In this document: in pieces, positions 34,261 to 40,962 of the stretch
How the letters are laid out: every line of letters begins with the position of its first letter
How positions within the stretch are numbered: the first letter of the stretch is position 1
Source of the DNA: Paracrocinitomix sp040880585
Lineage (GTDB): Bacteria; Bacteroidota; Bacteroidia; Flavobacteriales_D; Crocinitomicaceae
DNA length: 64,000 nt
Reading direction: 5' to 3'
Assembly (NCBI GenBank): GCA_040880585.1
Contig: JBBDID010000054.1
Span: 1 to 64,000, forward strand
Translations under genes and position numbers: made by a program
Notes under the pieces: generated by a model
What the model was told of the DNA's origin: nothing
What the model saw: the letters and a program-made list of their open reading frames with translations, nothing else
The model's database searches: none

Positions 34261-35139
34261 TTGAAACCAATCTACCTCCTGTTACTACTGATTCTGCCTA
34301 TTTTAAGCTGGGGGCAGGAAAAGACACCCATTAACCAAATAGAACTCCCCGAAACCGATAGCCTGGAGACAATTATTCACCATTTGGCTTATTCCCTGCT
34401 CTACAGTGAAGCCCACGAACAGGCAAAATGGGTAGCCTATCAGCTCAGTCGGAATGAAACGAAAAAATTAGCTGAAAGAACAGACAAATTTATGGCAGAC
34501 CCTATGGTGTCAACGGCTTCGGCAAATCTCTCAGATTACAAAAATTCAGGATTTGACCGGGGTCATCTGGCTCCCGCTGCTGATATGGCCTGGTCAGATA
34601 CAGTAATGGCTGAATCTTTCTATTTCAGTAATATGAGTCCCCAAAAAGCAGGCTTTAACCGTGGAATATGGAAGCAATTAGAGGCGGCAGTAAGAGAATG
34701 GGTGATTCAATATGACAGTATTTATGTGGTTACCGGCCCCATTCTAGAAGACAGTTTACCTACCATTGGGGAAAATAAGGTTGCTGTGCCTACTCATTAT
34801 TACAAAGCCATCCTTCACCTTACCGATAGTTCAGCGCAGGCGATTGCTTTTATTCTTCCACATGCATCTTCCAAAGCCCCTTTGCAAGACTTCGCAGTAA
34901 CCGTAGATAGTCTGGAATCTTTAAGCGGAATTAATTACTTCTATTTATTATCTGATAGTATTGAATATCAAGTAGAAAATGTAATTTATTTAAACTATTG
35001 GTTTAATATAGGTGATACATCAAATCCCCCTCCAAATGACTTACTCAATCAGTGTTTAGGGACAACTCAAAAGGGAAACAGATGCAAGAGAACCACTACA
35101 GATGATTCAGGCTATTGCTATCAACACAAAGAGAAATGA
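34261..35139 (+). CDS. Secreted DNA/RNA non-specific endonuclease (NUC1 family)
   Basis: The 292-residue protein has a signal peptide (KPIYLLLLLILPILSWGQ, TTG start). The NUC domain carries the DRGH active site in SGFDRGHLAPAADM, FYFSNMSPQKAGFNRGIWKQLE with the Mg-binding Asn, and VTGPI and IPTHYYK-like VPTHYYKAIL. Such enzymes cut DNA and RNA outside the cytoplasm and are used for nutrient or biofilm-DNA breakdown. After the nuclease core is a ~40-residue tail ending CLGTTQKGNRCKRTTTDDSGYCYQH, whose Cys/His spacing is like small zinc motifs of the DUF5763 kind. Start and signal fit each other; the family assignment is firm. Confidence 0.88.
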   Translation: MKPIYLLLLLILPILSWGQEKTPINQIELPETDSLETIIHHLAYSLLYSEAHEQAKWVAYQLSRNETKKLAERTDKFMADPMVSTASANLSDYKNSGFDRGHLAPAADMAWSDTVMAESFYFSNMSPQKAGFNRGIWKQLEAAVREWVIQYDSIYVVTGPILEDSLPTIGENKVAVPTHYYKAILHLTDSSAQAIAFILPHASSKAPLQDFAVTVDSLESLSGINYFYLLSDSIEYQVENVIYLNYWFNIGDTSNPPPNDLLNQCLGTTQKGNRCKRTTTDDSGYCYQHKEK

Positions 35140-35159
35140 TATTTTATTATTTTTAAACC

Positions 35160-35753
35160 ATGAAAAAGCAGAAAAGCGCAATCGATTACATTGAAAATCA
35201 TCCGGAAAGAAAAAGGGAACTCACCTTACTTCGGGATATCATAAGGGAAACTGAATTGACAGAAACAATTAAATGGGGTGTTCCTTGCTACAGCATTGAT
35301 GGCAAAAATGTAGTCGCCATTGCCGCTTTTAAATCCTATGTGGGCTTGTGGTTTTATCAGGGAGTTTTCTTAAGTGATCCCAAGAAAGTGTTAATCAATG
35401 CAAATGAAGAAAACACAAAAGCGCTCAGACAGTGGCGATTCCACCGTGTAGAAGATATCGATCCAAAAGCCGTAAAGCAATACGTGATGGAAGCCATTGA
35501 CAATCAAAAAAAGGGAAAAGAGATAAAAGCCGTCAAAGCAAAGAAAGTCGAGTTCCCTACTGAACTATTGGCTCTACTTGCGCAGGACAAACAACTAAAA
35601 ACAAAGTTTGAAACCCTTACTCCCGGCAAACAAAGGGAATATGCTGAGCATATCGGATCTGCAAAGCAAGAAAAAACACGGCTCTCACGCTTGGAAAAAG
35701 CCATTCCACTCATAGAAGAAGGAAAGGGACTGCACGACAAGTACAGAAAGTAA
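35160..35753 (+). CDS. YdeI/DUF1801-like protein
   Basis: The 197-residue soluble protein combines a DUF1801 (YdhG-like) domain, with TELTETIKWGVPCYSIDGKNVVAIAAFKSYVGLWFYQG, and a C-terminal YdeI/OmpD-associated segment rich in lysine (LKTKFETLTPGKQREYAEHI then QEKTRLSRLEKAIPLI). The architecture and length agree with YdeI family members. In enterobacteria YdeI protects against a bacteriocin-like stress, but the role in Bacteroidota is unknown. It starts 20 nt after the nuclease gene on the same strand. Confidence 0.85.
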   Translation: MKKQKSAIDYIENHPERKRELTLLRDIIRETELTETIKWGVPCYSIDGKNVVAIAAFKSYVGLWFYQGVFLSDPKKVLINANEENTKALRQWRFHRVEDIDPKAVKQYVMEAIDNQKKGKEIKAVKAKKVEFPTELLALLAQDKQLKTKFETLTPGKQREYAEHIGSAKQEKTRLSRLEKAIPLIEEGKGLHDKYRK

Positions 35754-35770
35754 GCTGTTCCTGTAAATTG

Positions 35771-36880
35771 TCAAATTCTAACTCCTTTTTTGTGCATTCG
35801 CCACTCCCCCATTAAAACAAACAATAGCACAGCTAATAACGGAAGAATCGCCCAATCAAATTGCTGCACATTGAGTAGCCATAGTATAATCACGCTCACT
35901 AAACCACCAAAAGCGAGATAAATAAACAACTTTCTGAATTGCTCAAAGCGCCTTAGCGGCAAATAAATTAAATAAAGTGGATTTGCCCAAAGCACATTCC
36001 AGTTGTTCCCCAGTTCGTGATGACGGCTTCCTATCCAAACCAGCAATAAAAGCGCCCCTAAAAGCCCTGCTATTCCCAATATCGAAAGTCGCAACCATGA
36101 AGGTGAAAAGAACAATAGCATTACTGCCAAGAGTGAAAAAATCAAAAATGGAGCAGTAAGGAACTGTATAAAAGCATTGTCTGTAAGGGGTGGTGGGTCA
36201 TTTAGCACGTTTCTTTCCGTAACAACCCCGCCTTTTTCTTCAACCGCTTGAGACAAATAAGCCGGTAAAAACATGCGCTCTGCATACGTGATTTCACGGT
36301 CAACTGCTGTTCCCAAAAGAATATTCATCCCCAAACGAAACCATAAATGACGGGAAGTGTATTCATTCAGCAAATCACGGAAAGTTTGATGGGTTTCTCC
36401 TTCTGCTTTTATGAGATCATATTGATAAAACAAATCCCGAATTTCAGTAGCGCAATTCCGTTGAGTAAAGGAATAGCGGTAAAATTTATTTTCGGGCTTT
36501 CTTTGCTCTTCCAGGTACTGAAAAACCAACACTCTATCATCTTCAGAAAGATCAAGTACCTGCTCATGAATAAGTCGTCGTTCTTTATTGTTCAATGCTA
36601 TAAAAGTTTCCGTAGTTTGCCTTCCCAACCAGTAACGCAACTCGCCCCCTAGAAAACGAATGGGAAAATAAGGAGCTTTAAAATCAAACAATCCGAAATT
36701 ATAGACTTTATCAAAATTCTTTTCCGCATCTACCAGACGAATTGCCGAATGTCCAAATAAGGTATGGGCTTCATCCCCGGCGGTAGTCGTCAGTAAACTG
36801 ATCTTCATCTCACCTCTTGCCGTATACATAGAGAATTGTATGGCAAACAAAAAAAGAAGAAGGTTAAAAGATCGGAACAT
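35771..36880 (-). CDS. DUF4105 (Lnb N-terminal periplasmic domain) membrane protein
   Basis: The 369-residue protein begins with a signal sequence (RSFNLLLFLFAIQFSMYTARG). Its N-terminal ~230 residues match DUF4105, the periplasmic domain related to the Lnb lipoprotein N-acyltransferase: LLTTTAGDEAHTLFGHSAIRL, KVYNFGLFDF, and YRYSFTQRNCATEIRDL with the catalytic-type Cys. Four hydrophobic segments follow (FLTAPFLIFSLLAVMLLFF, LSILGIAGLLGALLLLVWI and two more). By homology it may modify the N-terminal cysteine of lipoproteins, but Bacteroidota members have not been assigned. It starts 2 nt after the methyltransferase stop and is co-transcribed with it. Confidence 0.85.
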   Translation of the reverse strand: MFRSFNLLLFLFAIQFSMYTARGEMKISLLTTTAGDEAHTLFGHSAIRLVDAEKNFDKVYNFGLFDFKAPYFPIRFLGGELRYWLGRQTTETFIALNNKERRLIHEQVLDLSEDDRVLVFQYLEEQRKPENKFYRYSFTQRNCATEIRDLFYQYDLIKAEGETHQTFRDLLNEYTSRHLWFRLGMNILLGTAVDREITYAERMFLPAYLSQAVEEKGGVVTERNVLNDPPPLTDNAFIQFLTAPFLIFSLLAVMLLFFSPSWLRLSILGIAGLLGALLLLVWIGSRHHELGNNWNVLWANPLYLIYLPLRRFEQFRKLFIYLAFGGLVSVIILWLLNVQQFDWAILPLLAVLLFVLMGEWRMHKKGVRI

Positions 36881-36882
36881 GG

Positions 36883-37497
36883 TCAGGTATCAGTTGGTTT
36901 CAATAACACTTTAGATTTCACCGGATCACAAATTGAAATCCAAAACTCTCTTCCCTGACGGGGAGGAATGGAATGATAACAAGGCGCAATATACACTTCA
37001 TTGAAATAAGTGGAAAATCTCTTTTCATACTCCTCTTTGCTCCCTCCAAATGGCGGTCCATCCTCCAATGGGAAATCAAAAAGCAAGCCCACCAGTTTCC
37101 CTTTAGGATGCATTATCTTATGCATCTGCTTGCAATAAGCGTCCCGTTGATCCGGATGCAAAGCACAAAAGAAAGTTTGTTCTATGATTAAATCAAACTT
37201 ATCTTTTCCCTCCAACTCAAAAAAATCACCCTGGATCAAATATTCTTTTGGGAAATCCGGACATCTTTTCCTAAACGAATCCAACGCAAGTGCAGAAATA
37301 TCCACAACATACACCTGTTCAAAACCTAACTTCATCAAATACTCAGCTTCATAAGCATTACCACAACCGGGAATCAAAATACGCATTGATTTATCGGAAA
37401 TCTGATCAAAATAAGCTTTTAAGGGAGGAGAAACTTTCCCTATATCCCACCGCATTTCACGCTTCTCCCATTTTTCATCCCAAAACTCTTTTTCCAT
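36883..37497 (-). CDS. Thiopurine S-methyltransferase-family SAM methyltransferase
   Basis: The 204-residue TPMT-like protein starts EFWDEKWEKREMRWDIGKVSPPL and contains the SAM-binding motif ILIPGCGNAYEAEYL, VDISALAL, IEQTFFCALHPDQRDAYC, and PFGGSKEEYE. Family members methylate selenite, tellurite or thiols as well as thiopurines. Its 5' end and upstream region are partly copied at 39821-39998, on the far side of the mercury-type insertion. The gene itself is intact and co-transcribed with the DUF4105 gene. Confidence 0.88.
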   Translation of the reverse strand: MEKEFWDEKWEKREMRWDIGKVSPPLKAYFDQISDKSMRILIPGCGNAYEAEYLMKLGFEQVYVVDISALALDSFRKRCPDFPKEYLIQGDFFELEGKDKFDLIIEQTFFCALHPDQRDAYCKQMHKIMHPKGKLVGLLFDFPLEDGPPFGGSKEEYEKRFSTYFNEVYIAPCYHSIPPRQGREFWISICDPVKSKVLLKPTDT

Positions 37498-37568
37498 TGT
37501 GCCCAGTTATTGATCCTAGATATATTGCTAATTTAGTCACACTATTTAAATTATATGAAAACGATCTT
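37360..37568. repeat. Left copy of the direct repeat bounding the accessory module
   Basis: This covers about the first 138 bp of the methyltransferase gene, its upstream region, and the initial ATGAAAACGATCTT of a copy of the 39985 gene. The same segment recurs at 39821-39998. After 37568 the sequence departs from the host gene into foreign DNA, so the left edge of the insertion lies here. Confidence 0.85.
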
Positions 37569-37582
37569 AAGGTTCGCGCTAT

Positions 37583-37664
37583 AATTGGAGATTATTTGAA
37601 AGCCGTGAGTGCTTACAATAAAGCCCAATATGCTTTGAAAGTAGCGAAGGGAGAGAATTTGTAG
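37583..37664 (+). pseudogene. 3' remnant of a TolC-family efflux gene (copy 1)
   Basis: The 82 bp encode the C-terminal end of an outer-membrane efflux protein, LKAVSAYNKAQYALKVAKG, then ENL and a stop. This is the usual tail of CusC/CzcC-type proteins in Bacteroidota. No start or upstream coding region exists; the ORF before it is host intergenic DNA. The same 82-bp segment recurs at 38958-39039 with seven or so differences. It shows that a metal-efflux gene once stood in front of the ArsR gene. Confidence 0.75.
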
Positions 37665-37706
37665 GCAATGAGAAGCACTATAGGGAATTGAGTGTTTCTC
37701 ATTTTA

Positions 37707-37730
37707 TTATTTAAGTATTTGCTTAAATAA
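37707..37730 (+). promoter_or_regulatory. ArsR-type operator, perfect 9-6-9 inverted repeat
   Basis: TTATTTAAG (37707-37715) and CTTAAATAA (37722-37730) are exact reverse complements separated by 6 nt. The repeat overlaps the -33 TTTG (37718-37721), so a bound repressor would block the promoter. It resembles the binding sites of ArsR/SmtB repressors; the gene itself encodes one. Confidence 0.8.
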
Positions 37731-37748
37731 ACAAATTGACTACCTTTG
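37718..37748 (+). promoter_or_regulatory. Promoter of the arsR-merTP operon
   Basis: TTTG at 37718-37721, a 19-nt spacer and TACCTTTG at 37741-37748 form a consensus Bacteroidota promoter. It ends 5 nt before the ATG at 37754, predicting a leaderless transcript. Confidence 0.75.
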
Positions 37749-37753
37749 TGTTT

Positions 37754-38128
37754 ATGGAAAATAACTCTTGTATAAGGCAACAAGCTGATGTTAAACAGAT
37801 AAACCGTTGCAAAGACCGGGTTTTAGAACTCAACGACTCGTTTGATTATTTATCGAACGGACTTGAATTGGCAGGAAACAACGTAAGACTGAAAATTCTC
37901 TTTCTGCTTTATGAAGAAAAACGGCTTTGTGTTTGCGACATCAGCGACATTCTTGGAATGACAATTTCGGCAGTTTCTCAGCATTTGCGAAAACTAAAAG
38001 ACCGAAAACTCATTGAAACGGAAAGACAAGCACAAACCATTTTTTACTCGCTGACTAAGGAGTATGAAAAACTGCTCAATCCATTTTTCAAAATACTTGA
38101 AGAAAATAAAATTTTAGAGACTGTATGA
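37754..38128 (+). CDS. ArsR/SmtB-family metal-responsive repressor
   Basis: The 124-residue winged-helix repressor has the metal-sensing ELCVCDL-like sequence LCVCDISDILG on its recognition-region helix, followed by MTISAVSQHLRKLKDRKLIETER, the DNA-reading helix and wing. It also has Cys residues near the N-terminus (NSCIRQQADVKQINRC). The start is ATG 37754, not the in-frame ATG at 37736, which lies before the promoter. It overlaps merTP by 4 nt and should repress the operon through the operator at 37707-37730 until a thiophilic metal is bound. The metal is probably mercury, by association with MerTP; this is inferred. Confidence 0.9.
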   Translation: MENNSCIRQQADVKQINRCKDRVLELNDSFDYLSNGLELAGNNVRLKILFLLYEEKRLCVCDISDILGMTISAVSQHLRKLKDRKLIETERQAQTIFYSLTKEYEKLLNPFFKILEENKILETV

Positions 38129-38724
38129 AAAAAGAAAATAAATTGATCGGAGCAGGACTTTTAACGGCTTTTGCAGCTTCACTTTGTTGCATAACACCAG
38201 TTTTGGCTCTCGTTGCAGGAACAAGCGGACTTGCATCAACTTTTTCTTGGCTTGAACCATTCCGACCGTATTTTATCGGCTTGACAATTTTGGTGCTTGG
38301 ATTTGCTTGGTATCAAAAGTTGAAACCAAAAAAGCAAATTGACTGCAACTGCGAGACAGAAGAAAAACCAAAATTTATTCAATCAAAAAAGTTTTTAGGT
38401 ATTATTACTGCATTTGCAATCATTATGCTTGCTTTTCCATATTATTCAAGCATTTTCTATCCGAAAACAGAAAAAGAAATTATAGTTGTTGACAAATCCA
38501 ATGTTCAAAAAGTGGAATTTACAATTAGTGGAATGACCTGTGCCAGTTGTGAAGAACACGTAAACCACGAAGTAAATAAATTGACAGGAATAGTCAGCTC
38601 AAATGCTTCATACGAAAAGGGAAACGCTGTTGTAGAGTTTGACAATTCAAAAACGAATATCACCGAAATTGAAAATACCATAAACAGAACAGGATATTCA
38701 GTAACAAACAAAAAGGAAAAATAA
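38125..38724 (+). CDS. merTP: Mercuric transporter MerTP (MerT-MerP fusion)
   Basis: The 199-residue fusion has a MerT part with three membrane helices. The first carries the Cys pair AASLCCITPVLALVAG. A cytosolic CNC (DCNCE) lies between helices 2 and 3. It is followed by a MerP-like HMA domain in the same chain (FTISGMTCASCEEHVNHEV), whose GMTCASC binds the metal. In the usual system MerT moves Hg(II) in for reduction by MerA. No MerA or MerB is present in this window, so import alone would be harmful unless a reductase is elsewhere. It is translationally coupled to arsR and followed 1 nt later by the GDCCxxC gene. Confidence 0.92.
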   Translation: MKKENKLIGAGLLTAFAASLCCITPVLALVAGTSGLASTFSWLEPFRPYFIGLTILVLGFAWYQKLKPKKQIDCNCETEEKPKFIQSKKFLGIITAFAIIMLAFPYYSSIFYPKTEKEIIVVDKSNVQKVEFTISGMTCASCEEHVNHEVNKLTGIVSSNASYEKGNAVVEFDNSKTNITEIENTINRTGYSVTNKKEK

Positions 38725-38725
38725 A

Positions 38726-38932
38726 ATGGAAGTTACGCTACAATCAACAATCACTTGCCCCAACTGCGGACACCAAAAAGAAGAAACAATGCCGACAGAC
38801 GCTTGCCAGTTCTTTTATGAATGTGAAAAGTGCAAGACAGTCTTGAAACCGAAACAGGGCGACTGTTGTGTATACTGCAGTTACGGAAGTGAGAAATGCC
38901 CGCCAATTCAGCAAGACAAAAAATGTTGCTAA
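38726..38932 (+). CDS. GDCCxxC domain-containing (seleno)protein family
   Basis: The 68-residue Cys-rich protein has CPNCGHQKEE and ECEKC (a small zinc-ribbon-like start), then QGDCCVYCSYGSEKCPPIQ, the motif that names the GDCCxxC family. It is widespread in Bacteroidota metal loci near MerT; some members contain selenocysteine in place of Cys, but this one has only cysteines. It may bind or hand over the metal. Its first ~70 bp are copied in decayed form at 39751-39820. Confidence 0.88.
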   Translation: MEVTLQSTITCPNCGHQKEETMPTDACQFFYECEKCKTVLKPKQGDCCVYCSYGSEKCPPIQQDKKCC

Positions 38933-38957
38933 CGAAACCAATCACACTTGCAAGCCC

Positions 38958-39039
38958 AATTGGAGATTATTTGAAAGCCGTGAGTGCTTATAATAAAGCC
39001 CAATATAGGTTGAAAGTGGCGAAGGGAGAGAGTTTGTAA
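38958..39039 (+). pseudogene. 3' remnant of a TolC-family efflux gene (copy 2)
   Basis: An 82-bp second copy of the segment at 37583-37664, again ending in a stop (TAA). It encodes LKAVSAYNKAQYRLKVAKG and then ESL. It lies between the GDCCxxC gene and the peroxiredoxin-like gene. Equal length and similar endpoints on both sides of the arsR-merTP-GDCCxxC group suggest these are the scars of recombination between duplicated efflux genes. Confidence 0.75.
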
Positions 39040-39067
39040 ATAAGCCTTGGCAATAAAAAAATGAAGT

Positions 39068-39748
39068 ATGAAAAAAATATTCTTAATCGTTTCTGCATCA
39101 TTCCTAATTGCTGCCTGTAACGAGAATAAACCGAGCCATCAGGCAAGTAATAATCAAACCAATAAGGATTCTACACAAGAACTTGACCTGACACAATTTG
39201 GGATGAGTGAAAATTCAAATCCTAAAGGCCTGTCAATTGGAGACAGCGCACCAGTTATTACAATGAAATCATCTGAATCCGAAGATATTTCGCTTGAATC
39301 TCTTTATCGTGACCAGCCTCTTGTAGTTATTTTCTACAGGGGCTATTGGTGTCCGGTTTGCAATAGACATTTATCCGAATTTGCGGAACGTGCTGTAGAG
39401 ATAGAAAATGCAGGAGCAAAAATTGTCGCCATTACTCCTGAAAGCTATGAAAATACTGAAAAGACCGTAGATAATACCAGAATTGACTTTACAGTGATCT
39501 CAGACGTTGACGGTTCAGTAATGAGAGCTTTTGGTGTTCAATTTGATGTTACAGATGATTATCATTCAATGATTGAAGAAAAATTTAATGTTTCAATTAG
39601 TGAAACCAATGAAAACAAACAAGCTACACTGCCTGTTCCGGCAACTTTCATCATAGACACTAATGGAACAATTGTATATAAACAATTCAATCCCGATTAT
39701 AAACAAAGAGCTTCTGTTGATGATATTTTAGAGAATTTACCCAAATAA
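39068..39748 (+). CDS. Peroxiredoxin-like lipoprotein (AhpC/TSA fold)
   Basis: The 226-residue protein has a lipoprotein signal (MKKIFLIVSASFLIAAC, lipobox IAAC). The thioredoxin-fold domain carries FYRGYWCPVCNRHLSEFAE, the CxxC active site of the AhpC/TSA peroxiredoxin-like group, and IVAITPESYENTEKT, then ATFIIDTNGTIVYKQFNPDY. It would reduce peroxides or thiols from the membrane side facing the periplasm. It lies inside the direct-repeat-bounded module with its own likely promoter in the preceding gap. Whether it belongs to the metal response or merely moved with it is unclear. Confidence 0.87.
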   Translation: MKKIFLIVSASFLIAACNENKPSHQASNNQTNKDSTQELDLTQFGMSENSNPKGLSIGDSAPVITMKSSESEDISLESLYRDQPLVVIFYRGYWCPVCNRHLSEFAERAVEIENAGAKIVAITPESYENTEKTVDNTRIDFTVISDVDGSVMRAFGVQFDVTDDYHSMIEEKFNVSISETNENKQATLPVPATFIIDTNGTIVYKQFNPDYKQRASVDDILENLPK

Positions 39749-39750
39749 CA

Positions 39751-39820
39751 ATGGAAAGTAAATACAATCATAATCAACAATCACCCGTCCAAACTGCGAA
39801 CACCAAAAAGAAGAAACAAT
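39751..39820 (+). pseudogene. Decayed 5' copy of the GDCCxxC gene
   Basis: ATGGAAAGTA at 39751 and the following 60 bp align to the GDCCxxC gene start at 38726: both contain AATCAACAATCAC, then AACTGCG.ACACCAAAAAGAAG. The reading frame is destroyed by small changes, and the copy stops where the host-derived right repeat begins at 39821. Confidence 0.75.
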
Positions 39821-39998
39821 ACCACAGCTCGGAATCAAAATAAGCTTTTAAGGGTTTAGAGACCTTCCCTATATCCCACCGCATTTCACGCTTCTCCCAT
39901 TTTTCATCCCAAAACTCTTTTTTCATTGTGGTTCAGTTATTGATTATAGATATATTGCTAATTTAGTCACACTATTTAAATTATATGAAAACGATCTT
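39821..39998. repeat. Right copy of the direct repeat bounding the accessory module
   Basis: This segment matches 37360-37568 closely. It is about 31 bp shorter because of one deletion between two ATCAAAATA-like short repeats in the methyltransferase part. The methyltransferase piece is therefore broken here, whereas the 39985 start (ATGAAAACGATCTT) runs on into an intact gene. Confidence 0.85.
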
Positions 39999-40962
39999 TC
40001 TCTCCCTCTTTATTACTTTTTCATCACTCTCCTATTCAGGAGGTTTTCGTTGGCCTAACGTTCCTTATGACCATGCACGCCTTTTCCTCTTCAACATAGA
40101 CTCGGACAAGCAGAATCGGCCTGACTTTCACATTTACAGCGACAGCATTTACGCGACCTCTAAATTAGGTACAGGAGAAAAACTGTCAGAAAAATTTCTC
40201 GGCAAGATCCACAGTAAAATAGCCCGATATGGCGAAGCCATGCAAATGGGACTTTCAAAGTGCTACATCCCCAGGCACGGAATTATTTATTACAATGCAA
40301 AAGGACGTCCCCTTGCTTCCCTTTCCATCTGTTTTGAATGTGGCAAAATCAGTATGTGGAGTGAAAAGAAAATCCCCGACATAAATCATCAATCCAATCA
40401 TGATTGGGACAAGGTAGAGCAGCAGTTTGAATCGCTACAAAAAGAATTTAAAAATTACGGCATTGCTGTTTATGAAAAAGAAGAAGCTTATCAAAACTAT
40501 TGTATGGAAAATGAAGAATACACCACTGCAGGCGAAGTATTTATTAAAACGGATAAATTAGATTCCCTTTACTTTAAGCATTACGGAATAGACGAGGTAA
40601 AAAGCTGGGTAAAGGGAAAAAGGTTAACTCTTCGCCTTGACGAAATTACTAAAATCACTGCCGGCGGGGATGAATGGACATACAAAGAATTGAGCAGCAA
40701 AGAAAAAAATAGTCTATTTAGGTTTTCATTTGATGAGGAAGATCCTTTTTTAGTGGAAGCCATTATCAAAGACAATGAAATCATCTTGCCCAATGGAGTC
40801 TCTGTGGGGATGTCAGTAGAAGATGTCATGGCTACATTTCCGGTGTATGACGGACCTGCTTATCCTGAACGCATACAGTTAAAAGATGAAAAACTGGAAC
40901 TCAATTACTATTTTAAAAATCGCACCCTGGTAAAAATCACTGCCGGATTCAGTATTGTCTAA
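39985..40962 (+). CDS. Secreted protein of unknown function
   Basis: The 325-residue protein starts with a signal peptide (MKTIFLSLFITFSSLSYSGG). Its sequence includes LSICFECGKISMWSEKK with a CxxC pair, FQ-rich acidic helices (EKEEAYQNYCMENEEY) and an ending GMSVEDVMATFPVYDGPAYP, where SVEDVMATFP resembles small motifs in BLIP-like periplasmic proteins. No family is recognised. Its promoter region was duplicated on the other side of the accessory module. The stop codon abuts the convergent rlmD stop (1 nt apart). Confidence 0.6.
   Translation: MKTIFLSLFITFSSLSYSGGFRWPNVPYDHARLFLFNIDSDKQNRPDFHIYSDSIYATSKLGTGEKLSEKFLGKIHSKIARYGEAMQMGLSKCYIPRHGIIYYNAKGRPLASLSICFECGKISMWSEKKIPDINHQSNHDWDKVEQQFESLQKEFKNYGIAVYEKEEAYQNYCMENEEYTTAGEVFIKTDKLDSLYFKHYGIDEVKSWVKGKRLTLRLDEITKITAGGDEWTYKELSSKEKNSLFRFSFDEEDPFLVEAIIKDNEIILPNGVSVGMSVEDVMATFPVYDGPAYPERIQLKDEKLELNYYFKNRTLVKITAGFSIV

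Noticed and set aside
37290..37582. ORF covering the region before the TolC tail
   Set aside because: Its first part is antisense to the methyltransferase gene and its middle is host intergenic DNA. Only the last 27 codons look like real (remnant) coding sequence.
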